A stretch of 38,292 nt of DNA from Planctomycetota bacterium. GTDB taxonomy: Bacteria > Planctomycetota > Planctomycetia > Gemmatales > Gemmataceae. Positions 32,591 through 38,292 of the stretch are shown piece after piece; position 1 is the first letter of the stretch, and the number at the start of each line of letters is the position of its first letter. The translations under genes and the position numbers were made by a program. The DNA is taken from the NCBI GenBank assembly GCA_016872605.1, contig VGZI01000035.1, positions 1 through 38,292 of the forward strand, written 5' to 3'. The notes beneath the pieces are model-generated. The model had not been told where the DNA came from. It worked only from the letters and a program-made list of their open reading frames with translations, and did not search any database.

Positions 32591-32630
32591 ACGTTTAGCG
32601 CTCGCTAGGCATGGCGCGAGCGCTTAACGT
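32591..32630. repeat. REP-like palindrome after metG
   Basis: ACGTTTAGCGCTCGC (32591-32605) pairs with 32616-32630 at 14 of 15 positions around a 10-base loop. It lies between the convergent metG and GlsB-like genes and could also terminate transcription. Confidence 0.75.
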
Positions 32631-32640
32631 AACGCGCGGA

Positions 32641-32937
32641 TCATGCGACGTCCTGAACCACGGTGGTGGCTTTGCGTTTTTGAGTTGTTTTGAAGGGCAG
32701 CCAGGGCCAGATGCCGTCGCCGCCGCCCATGATGCGGTAGGAGATCAACAGGATCGTCGTGCCGCCGAGGGCGACGAAGAAGCCGAGCAGGCTTATTGGC
32801 GTGACATGAGCGCCCTGGACGAAGAAGGCCAGAAGGGCGGCGCCGACGAGGCTGCCCAGGATGCCGATGATGACGGTCGCCAGCGCCCCGCCGCCGTCCT
32901 TGCCCGGCATTAAGGCCTTGGCAATCAGCCCGACCAA
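32641..32937 (-). CDS. GlsB/YeaQ/YmgE-family membrane protein, start uncertain
   Basis: The frame encodes VGLIAKALMPGKDGGGA, then LATVIIGILGSLVGAALLAFF and a third hydrophobic stretch (GFFVALGGTTILLISYRI). This matches the transglycosylase-associated/GlsB family of small stress-related membrane proteins. The only in-frame start close to the family's beginning is TTG at 32937, which lacks a ribosome site. The protein-like frame continues upstream (LEWIGFGT). A strong GGAGGA with ATG (32999) and a second ATG (32993) sits in a different frame, whose product would stop after 24 codons. A single-base shift between them would give a normal N-terminus, so this is either a frameshift mutation or a base error. 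Confidence 0.75.
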   Translation of the reverse strand: MVGLIAKALMPGKDGGGALATVIIGILGSLVGAALLAFFVQGAHVTPISLLGFFVALGGTTILLISYRIMGGGDGIWPWLPFKTTQKRKATTVVQDVA

Positions 32938-33078
32938 CGTGCCGAAGCCGATCCATTCCAGTCCGTAATGTCCCCATTGGGCGGCGATTCCATGTCCATG
33001 GCTATTCCTCCGAATTCAGCGTGACGTTTTCCTTCCCATCGGTTCGGCCGACGGGCCACAATCACCCGAAGCGGACAC

Positions 33079-33106
33079 CGATTGTGCCGATCTTTTCGCA
33101 CAATCG
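33079..33106. repeat. Hairpin upstream of the acidic membrane protein gene
   Basis: CGATTGTGC (33079-33087) and GCACAATCG (33098-33106) are exact complements around a 10-base loop. They are in the 277-base gap between divergent genes, so they may affect either promoter. No gene was recognised in the gap. Confidence 0.5.
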
Positions 33107-33168
33107 GCACGATCGATACCGCTTTCCCAAATACTCCGGTTTCACGGCTAAATTCTCTTGGCAGGCGA

Positions 33169-33206
33169 ACCGAAATCGAGGACAATTCCCATTAGCCGAT
33201 TTCGGT
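33169..33206. repeat. Second hairpin in the same gap
   Basis: ACCGAAATCG (33169-33178) and CGATTTCGGT (33197-33206) are exact complements. A competing GAGGAC/GTCCTC pairing overlaps it, so two folds are possible. It lies 71 bases before the start of the acidic protein gene. Confidence 0.5.
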
Positions 33207-33276
33207 CCTCCGATACCGCGTTTCATTTCCTCTTTGGCGCGGCAGCGGGTCGTTGTCGGTCCCTTGAGGCGACACC

Positions 33277-35349
33277 ATGGCCAAGTCGAAGACCAAAAAA
33301 ACCAAAGAACGGCCGGTCGATGACGACGAACCGCAAGTGAAGTCCCGCGACGGGTCGGCCGAGGACGACGGCTTCGTCATGGACGATGAGGCTGAGGCCA
33401 CCGAGATCGACGCCGACGAACCGCAAGTCAAGCAGGACGATGACGACGATGCGGTCGCCGACTCCGATGATGATGCGCGCAGAGGCGATGACGACGATGA
33501 GGCCAAGGCCGATGACGACGATGAGGCCGAGGCAGAAGCGGACGACGACGAGGATGAGGACGACGATGACGACGACAGCATCGACGAGCCGCCGCCCGAC
33601 CCGCCGGCGGGAATCTCGAAGTTGACGCTGGTCTTGATCCTCTTGAACTGGATTGCCGCGCCGACGTTCCTGTGGTTCGCATACATGGATCATTTCGTGC
33701 GAATCAAGCATGGCTATCGCACGATGCTCAACTATGCGCAGATCTATGGGCTGCCGCTCAAGTCGGAAGACAAGAATCCATCGTTTGCCACCGAGACGCG
33801 CTCGCTGATCGTTTTGACGCCGGAGCAGCTCAAGGAACAGTTCCGCGCTCGCGCCACCGGGAAGTCGGTGAAGGAAGAATTTGCTTCCTATGAAGAAACC
33901 ATCGAACGGCGCATCCCCTACCGGCTCAAGCCGAGCGATCTGAAGGCTGGTGAAGGCGAGAAGCCGTTCTACGCAGTCCTGTTCGACGATAGCGCTTCGA
34001 AGAAAAAAATCCTGGAGGACATTTTCCAGGGGCAACCGGATCCGGTCGCCACTCTCGAAGAAGAGATTGAACGTTTGCTCGCCAAGGCGGAGGGGGACGA
34101 CACCCGGCTCGAAGCCGACATCAAGGCCCAGGCCAAATCGGCGCGCGATGCACTGGCGAAAGAAACCGACGCCAAGAAGCGCGACTTCGTGAAGAACGCC
34201 GGCTTCACCTTCTCCTACGACAGCCTGCGCACCAAGAACCTCGAAGCCCAACTTGCCGATCCCGATGTGAAGAAGCTCGATGTGCTGTTCAAGAAAGCCG
34301 TCATTCGCCGAACGCTGTTCACGATCACCGCCAACTCCCGGCTCATCCGCAGGCCGGCCAGCGAACTCGCCAAGAAACCTGATCCCGACAAGAAGCCGAC
34401 GATCGAAGAGGATGATCTCGAGGAGCGTCTGGAGAAAGCTAAAACCGACAGTGAACTCGATGCGCTGCTCGACGACGCCCTCCAACGGCGAATGTACTAC
34501 GACTTCCTCGCGCCGCTGAGCGTGTTCCGGCCGGGTGAATCGAGGGATGTCAACCTCTACGACGTCGAGAATGTGGCCGACACCAAGAAGTTTCCGCTCA
34601 AGGCCGTTCGCGAGATCGTGCGCAAGCGATTGGCCGGCGCCATCGCGGCGAACTACGATCCCGACGTTCACTTCGGCAAGCAGTGGACCGAGGAACAGCC
34701 ATCGCCCGATGCGATGAAGCGCGACAGCCTGGAGAAACGGCGCACCATCGGTTTCATCCTGTTCGCACTCGGTCAAATCAATGTGCCGACGCTCGGGACG
34801 AAGCTCTATCCTGCCGGGGTCGAGCGAGCTCAAATCATCAGCGGGCTTTTCGAGTTCACCAACGCCAACATCTACTACGTGCGAGCGCAGCGGATAATGC
34901 AGGAGCGCATGATCCAGGCGATTGTCGCTCATCGCGATGGCCAGGTGATCGAGAAGGAAGGGCAACCGACGGTGCGCACTCCCAATTTCGCGACGGAGTA
35001 CGGCGCCGAGGTCGAACGGCTCGTCAAGCTCTATCACCAGGTGCAAGAAGCGGAGAAGCAGTTGGTCGAATTGAAGCGGATTAACGCCCACGACGACGCG
35101 GTCTACAAGCTTCGTCTGGGCCAGCACAAGAACACGGCAGACCGGTTAGTCGCAACTCGCAAAGCGACGGAGGACCTCGTCAAGAAACTGCGCGTGAAGC
35201 AGGATGAACTCTACGAAAAATACATCGAGTTGTCCAACGCCGGCGAGCGCAACTTCCGCCTTTACCAGGAAATCGAGCAGATCGAACGCCGCTTCATCGC
35301 CGAGCAAGAGCGGCTGAACTCGATTCCGAAGAAAGGAAAGAAGAAATAA
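33277..35349 (+). CDS. Acidic-headed membrane protein with long coiled-coil
   Basis: A 690-residue protein. Residues 1-10 are basic, and 12-105 are an extreme Asp/Glu-rich low-complexity stretch. Residues 115-137 form one transmembrane helix (LTLVLILLNWIAAPTFLWFAYM). The remaining 550 residues are charged and largely helical, with coiled-coil-like runs near 255-310 and 570-690. The acidic head should face the cytoplasm and the coiled part the periplasm or paryphoplasm. Its stop is two bases before the next gene, which has the same anchor-plus-coil design, so they form an operon and perhaps a complex. I do not recognise the family. GAGG lies eight bases before the start. Confidence 0.8.
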   Translation: MAKSKTKKTKERPVDDDEPQVKSRDGSAEDDGFVMDDEAEATEIDADEPQVKQDDDDDAVADSDDDARRGDDDDEAKADDDDEAEAEADDDEDEDDDDDDSIDEPPPDPPAGISKLTLVLILLNWIAAPTFLWFAYMDHFVRIKHGYRTMLNYAQIYGLPLKSEDKNPSFATETRSLIVLTPEQLKEQFRARATGKSVKEEFASYEETIERRIPYRLKPSDLKAGEGEKPFYAVLFDDSASKKKILEDIFQGQPDPVATLEEEIERLLAKAEGDDTRLEADIKAQAKSARDALAKETDAKKRDFVKNAGFTFSYDSLRTKNLEAQLADPDVKKLDVLFKKAVIRRTLFTITANSRLIRRPASELAKKPDPDKKPTIEEDDLEERLEKAKTDSELDALLDDALQRRMYYDFLAPLSVFRPGESRDVNLYDVENVADTKKFPLKAVREIVRKRLAGAIAANYDPDVHFGKQWTEEQPSPDAMKRDSLEKRRTIGFILFALGQINVPTLGTKLYPAGVERAQIISGLFEFTNANIYYVRAQRIMQERMIQAIVAHRDGQVIEKEGQPTVRTPNFATEYGAEVERLVKLYHQVQEAEKQLVELKRINAHDDAVYKLRLGQHKNTADRLVATRKATEDLVKKLRVKQDELYEKYIELSNAGERNFRLYQEIEQIERRFIAEQERLNSIPKKGKKK

Positions 35350-35351
35350 CC

Positions 35352-36143
35352 ATGTTCAACTTTCTTTCCAAATTTCTGGTGTTGATTCATACGGTCCTGT
35401 CGCTGTTGGCGATGTCGTGGGCCATCATGCTGTTCTTTCAGAATCGCGATTTCGGCAAGCGTGAACCGCACCTGGAGGTCACGGAGCGCGACAAGGAAGG
35501 CAAAGTCAAGTCGGCGATCGTCCATGCGTCGGACTATGACAAGAGCGCGGCGGCCGTCAAGTTGGCTTCGGAAACACGCGATCGCGTGTACGCCCAAGTG
35601 GCGCCGGCGATTGATGCGGTCCGCGCCGTCGAGCCATACCTGTCAAGCAATCAACTCGTCTTCGTCTCGGAATTGATTCGGCTCGACCGATCCGACGAGC
35701 CGATCGAAGTGCGCCGCCTGGAACAAGGCGGCGCGGTGCTGGAGCACGACCTGGGAAAGCCGAAAGCTGAGGCCGAAGTCGTACCAGGCGTGAGCAAATC
35801 GTACCGAGTGTATTGGGCCGACTATAAGAAGTTGCATGCGGAGATCAAGGATTACGAAGCCAAGAACCGCAAACTCTCCGCCGACACCAAGAAATTGACG
35901 GCTCAACTCACGGGCACCGACGAAGACGGCAAATACGTCCATCCAGGGCTATATCAGCTCATCGACCTGGAGTTCAACGCTCAGGGCGAGATTCGCAAGG
36001 CGATTGACGCAATCAAGCAGCCGCACTCGCAGATCCTGGAGCAAGCGCGCGTTCTGCAATTTCGCCACGACAACCTGCGGACGACGTTGGAGAAGCTGGA
36101 GCCCAATCATCCGCTGCTCAAGAAAGACGTTCCGATGAAATAG
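35352..36143 (+). CDS. Membrane-anchored coiled-coil protein, partner of upstream gene
   Basis: A 263-residue protein with an N-terminal transmembrane anchor (about residues 5-28: FLVLIHTVLSLLAMSWAIMLFF). The rest is mostly helical, with a coiled segment near 155-190 (YKKLHAEIKDYEAKNRKLSADTK is only its start) and another near 210-255. No enzyme motif is seen. It begins two bases after the upstream stop, and GGAAAG within the upstream gene's last codons serves as ribosome site. Function is unknown; the shared architecture suggests an envelope-spanning or scaffold pair. Confidence 0.8.
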   Translation: MFNFLSKFLVLIHTVLSLLAMSWAIMLFFQNRDFGKREPHLEVTERDKEGKVKSAIVHASDYDKSAAAVKLASETRDRVYAQVAPAIDAVRAVEPYLSSNQLVFVSELIRLDRSDEPIEVRRLEQGGAVLEHDLGKPKAEAEVVPGVSKSYRVYWADYKKLHAEIKDYEAKNRKLSADTKKLTAQLTGTDEDGKYVHPGLYQLIDLEFNAQGEIRKAIDAIKQPHSQILEQARVLQFRHDNLRTTLEKLEPNHPLLKKDVPMK

Positions 36144-36166
36144 AGTTTCCGAGCCTGAACCGTCGG

Positions 36167-36189
36167 CGAAGGTGCGTTTGTCCTTCGCT
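36167..36189. repeat. Hairpin with dispersed repeat arm
   Basis: GCGAAGG (36167-36173) pairs with CCTTCGC (36183-36189) around a 9-base loop. The right arm and following bases (CCTTCGCTTACGCTTCA) repeat the sequence at 28926-28942 with one change. Confidence 0.5.
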
Positions 36190-36226
36190 TACGCTTCATC
36201 GGATCGTGTTACCAAGGATTCGGTTC

Positions 36227-36895
36227 ATGTCGCTTATCCCCCACCGTTTTCTATTTCGCATCGCCTATCCGTGCCTGTATCGCAAGGCGATGCCACTGAA
36301 GAGCGAACGGCTGCTCGATCTGCCGTCGGAGTATCGCATCGACAATTTCGCCGGCATCGATGATTTGAAGAACTTTGCCGAGGTGTGCCTGGCATGGAAC
36401 GAATTGGGCATCGGCCTGCAGGTCGAGGTGCGCGGCAAGGAGCAGCTGCCGACGGGAAACGTCGATCGGGCGCGCGGGTCGGACGGCGTCACGTTATGGC
36501 TGGACACGCGCGACGCTCGGGCCGCCCATCGCGCCAGCCGATATTGCCATCAGTTTCATTTTCTGCCTCGCGCAGGGGGGCCGGGCAACGATGAGCCGGC
36601 GTTTGGGCAGGCCAAGATCAATCGCGCCCTCGACGACGCCCCGCTCGCGCCGACCTCGAACGTGCTGCTGAAGGTCCATCACCGAAAGGCCGGCTATCTG
36701 CTCGAAGCGTTTCTCCCCGCGGCGGCACTGAACGGCTTCGATCCGGACGAGCATCGCCGGCTTGGATTCTTCGTGGCGGTGCGCGACGACGAGCTGGGGG
36801 AGCAGCTGCTTAGCATGAGCGCGGAGTTTCCCTTCTGGGAGGATCCGAGCTTGTGGAGCGTGTTGGATTTGATCTCAGAGCCACGCACGAAGTAG
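36227..36895 (+). CDS. Possible CBM9/DOMON-like protein
   Basis: A 222-residue soluble protein with no signal peptide. The pattern GVTLWLDTRDARAAHRASRYCHQFHFLP, interrupted later by GYLLEAFLPAAALNGFDPDEHRRLGFFVAVRDD, resembles family-9 carbohydrate-binding/DOMON-like domains, in which WLDTRD and LEA..P strands recur. The resemblance is by eye and weak. The ATG at 36227 is preceded by AAGG at eight bases; an earlier Met at 36206 is less likely. It converges with infA, the two stop codons lying eight bases apart. Confidence 0.6.
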   Translation: MSLIPHRFLFRIAYPCLYRKAMPLKSERLLDLPSEYRIDNFAGIDDLKNFAEVCLAWNELGIGLQVEVRGKEQLPTGNVDRARGSDGVTLWLDTRDARAAHRASRYCHQFHFLPRAGGPGNDEPAFGQAKINRALDDAPLAPTSNVLLKVHHRKAGYLLEAFLPAAALNGFDPDEHRRLGFFVAVRDDELGEQLLSMSAEFPFWEDPSLWSVLDLISEPRTK

Positions 36896-36903
36896 GCGGA
36901 AGG

Positions 36904-37170
36904 CTACTTGGCCGCATCTTCGTCGGCGGCGGATTCTTTGTTGGCCTGGCGCAATGGGCCGCGGAAAGTGATGCGTCCCTTGTTCAGGTCGTATGGCGAG
37001 ATGGCGACCGTGACGATGTCGCCCGGAAGGATGCGTATGAAGTGCTTGCGCATCTTGCCTGCGATGTGGGCGATGATCTCATGCCCATTGTCGAGCTTGA
37101 CGCGGAATTGCGTATTGGCAAGCGCCTGGGTGACTTTGCCCTGAACAAGAAAGGGTTCTTCTTTGGCCAT
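36904..37170 (-). CDS. infA: Translation initiation factor IF-1
   Basis: A small S1/OB-fold protein that binds the 30S A site during initiation. The 88-residue chain carries [34 protein letters not shown] in its core ([14 protein letters not shown] and IRILPGD are diagnostic). A tail of about 16 extra residues ([13 protein letters not shown]) makes it longer than the usual 72. AGGAGA lies about eleven bases before the start. The gene stands alone instead of in the usual ribosomal-protein cluster. Confidence 0.96.
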   Translation of the reverse strand: MAKEEPFLVQGKVTQALANTQFRVKLDNGHEIIAHIAGKMRKHFIRILPGDIVTVAISPYDLNKGRITFRGPLRQANKESAADEDAAK

Positions 37171-37278
37171 CGCCGTGGATATCTCCTGAGGACGGAATCG
37201 GTCGCCGCATTACTATTACGCTAAGTGATAATCTGGCGTTTGGCCAGTCCATTTTCGTGGATTCGCCAAGGAGGTCGG

Positions 37279-37322
37279 GCTTTCCAGCCTGACGAGGCTT
37301 GTAAGAAGTCAGGCTGGAAAGC
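37279..37322. repeat. 15-bp inverted repeat between infA and tetR
   Basis: GCTTTCCAGCCTGAC (37279-37293) and GTCAGGCTGGAAAGC (37308-37322) are exact complements around a 14-base loop. It sits in the 222-base divergent gap, 36 bases upstream of the regulator's predicted -35 box. Confidence 0.75.
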
Positions 37323-37357
37323 GTGCCCAATGCGTGCGGGTACCGTACGTGAATGCG

Positions 37358-37393
37358 TTGCGGAGCGTTCGTCGGAAAGGTATGATAATCATA
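37358..37393 (+). promoter_or_regulatory. Putative tetR promoter with palindromic operator
   Basis: TTGCGG (37358-37363) and TATGAT (37381-37386) are spaced by 17 bases. The -10 is part of a 13-bp perfect palindrome (TATGAT-A-ATCATA, 37381-37393) that ends on the first base of the ATG. The predicted transcript would begin at or near that ATG. TetR proteins bind palindromes and often repress their own gene, which fits this placement. Confidence 0.45.
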
Positions 37394-38022
37394 TGCGCAC
37401 CTGCGATCCGAAGCGTGGCCTCTTGATTCTCGACGCGGCCGCCCAACTCTTCGCCAAGCATCGCTACCACGAGGTGCGCATGGACGACATCGCGGCCCAC
37501 GCCGGCGTCGCCAAGGGCACCCTCTACCGCTACTACAAAGACAAAGAAGAACTCTACCTAGCCCTGACGATCCATGGCTTGCAAGGTCTCTACGAAGAAG
37601 CACATGGCCAAATCGCCGGCCCGGGCGATCCCGATCAGAAGCTGCGCGACTTCATCGAACGCATCGTCCGCTACTACGAGCAGTATCCCTATTTCCTGGA
37701 GTTGATCCAGCGCATCGAATCGTCGGGGTCCTCGACGTCCTTGGCGGCATTGCAGGACGTTCGAGCGCAATGGTTCGAATTGGTCACCGATCTGATCAAG
37801 CAACTGGCCGACGCCGATCTGTGTTCAGCCGAGCATCCCGATCTGGCCGCACTGGCGCTCGTCGGCATCATCCGCGGCATTCTGCGCTTCACGCCCCAAC
37901 CTTGGCCGGATCACCTCGCCGAGTGGATCTACGACCTTTTCATGCACGGCCATGCGCGCGGCGAACAGAATCTCTCGCACGTCGGCAACGGCGCCATAGC
38001 TCAGTCTGCTCGGGGCAAATGA
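37393..38022 (+). CDS. TetR/AcrR-family transcriptional regulator
   Basis: A 209-residue protein. Residues 1-55 are the TetR helix-turn-helix: ILDAAAQLFAKHRYHEVRMD, then IAAHAGVAKGTLYRYYKDKEEL. The remaining helical domain (to about 195) binds an unknown ligand. ATG 37393 is chosen because the family starts here; longer in-frame sequence reads through the inverted repeat. It lacks a well-placed ribosome site (AAAGG lies 12 bases away) and may be leaderless. The neighbour on one side is infA and on the other a tRNA, so the regulated target is not evident from context; self-control is suggested by the palindrome. Confidence 0.93.
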   Translation: MRTCDPKRGLLILDAAAQLFAKHRYHEVRMDDIAAHAGVAKGTLYRYYKDKEELYLALTIHGLQGLYEEAHGQIAGPGDPDQKLRDFIERIVRYYEQYPYFLELIQRIESSGSSTSLAALQDVRAQWFELVTDLIKQLADADLCSAEHPDLAALALVGIIRGILRFTPQPWPDHLAEWIYDLFMHGHARGEQNLSHVGNGAIAQSARGK

Positions 38023-38088
38023 CGCAGCTTTTTTTCCGCGCAAGTCTCGCGAACCTCCCACGTCTGATCGTGTCTTCCGATTGATGAC

Positions 38089-38159
38089 GCGGCTATCGTA
38101 TAGCGGCAGTACATCACGTCGCCAACGTGGGAGCGCCGGTTCGATTCCGGCTTGCCGCA
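38089..38159 (+). tRNA. tRNA-Gly(GCC), atypical
   Basis: A 71-base cloverleaf is visible. The acceptor is GCGGCTA with TTGCCGC, with one T-T mismatch at the sixth pair. There is a short D stem GTA/TAC. The anticodon arm TCACG/CGTGG has loop TCGCCAA, so the anticodon is GCC and the usual U33 is C. The T arm GCCGG/CCGGC has loop TTCGATT, and A73 is the discriminator. No CCA is encoded. The U33C change and the mismatch are unusual in a working tRNA and could indicate a decaying extra copy. Confidence 0.72.
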
Positions 38160-38176
38160 TTGCTCAGGGGTTAAGG

Positions 38177-38289
38177 GTCAGCAGTCAGAGGTCAGGAGTC
38201 AAGAGTCAAGACGCAGGCATCTACCACCCCATTCCAGAGACTGCACACTCGATGTGTCAACTCTGACCCCTGGCTCCTGTCCCCTGACA
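38177..38289. repeat. Heptamer tandem repeat with inverted partner
   Basis: Five 7-base units (GTCAGCA, GTCAGAG, GTCAGGA, GTCAAGA twice) run from 38177 to 38211. A matching array in the opposite orientation (units such as CCTGACA, CTGACCC) lies at about 38257-38289. The two arrays could form a long imperfect stem. The element starts 17 bases after the tRNA and may continue beyond the window. Confidence 0.6.
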
Positions 38290-38292
38290 CTA

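Noticed and set aside
33223..35127. 634-residue minus-strand open frame
   Set aside because: It mirrors the acidic membrane protein; the Asp codons of that gene produce Val/Ile runs on the other strand. The plus frame has a ribosome site, transmembrane helix and coupled neighbour.
38022..38040. Run of seven T after tetR as a terminator
   Set aside because: Only a 4-bp helix can be drawn before it, too weak to call.
1..38292. CRISPR arrays, insertion sequences, prophage genes
   Set aside because: No regularly spaced repeats with unique spacers and no transposase, integrase or phage protein were seen. The repeats present are palindromes or short tandem units.

Overview
The window looks like a chromosomal segment of a planctomycete, probably of the Gemmataceae or a close relative. 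This is inferred from gene content, not from a 16S match. The signs are GC-rich coding DNA, two DUF1501 proteins with Tat signals, a cytochrome/DUF1549/DUF1553 protein, a PQQ-type beta-propeller, a large propeller enzyme beside a pentaheme cytochrome, zinc-ribbon membrane proteins, a Uma2 relic and many palindromic intergenic repeats. No phage, transposase, CRISPR array or rRNA was seen.

Layout. 1-1.4 kb (minus): DAHP synthase (aroF) behind what looks like a complete transcription attenuator: a promoter, a 41-codon leader ORF with eight aromatic codons in ten, an antiterminator arm and an intrinsic terminator. 1.4-5.4 kb (minus): a secreted or anchored TPR-CHAT protease, a candidate structured RNA with an 11-codon mini-ORF, and a small Cys-rich protein. 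5.5-7.8 kb (plus): a secreted protein of unknown function, then a translationally coupled pair, a TPR-YggX-like fusion and a PSP1/RicT-like protein with a Cys-rich tail. 7.8-12.3 kb (minus): Trm112-like protein, zinc-ribbon membrane protein, PafA-like phosphatase and a PEP-hydrolase-family TIM barrel. 12.4-13 kb: a broken Uma2 gene. 13-17.7 kb (minus): a large propeller protein and a pentaheme cytochrome c, probably an oxidation module. 18-28.9 kb: secreted planctomycete-type proteins on both strands (two DUF1501, PQQ propeller, PSD1-type cytochrome protein, a GH-like TIM barrel and a GH18 chitinase). 29-32.6 kb: dihydrolipoyl dehydrogenase and methionyl-tRNA synthetase, both carrying in-frame palindromic repeat insertions. 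32.6-38.3 kb: a GlsB-like membrane protein with a start-region frame problem, two coiled-coil membrane proteins, a possible CBM9-like protein, IF-1, a TetR regulator with a palindrome over its -10 and start, an atypical tRNA-Gly and an inverted heptamer repeat.

The strongest unexplained signal is the aromatic-codon attenuator at 1101-1320. Its parts fit together: three mutually exclusive RNA arms, a tandem Phe/Tyr/Trp codon run, and a downstream gene for the first enzyme of aromatic amino acid synthesis. Second are the mini-ORF/structured RNA element at 4815-5031 and palindromic elements that appear both between genes and inside housekeeping genes. All structures were read by eye; no folding or database search was run.
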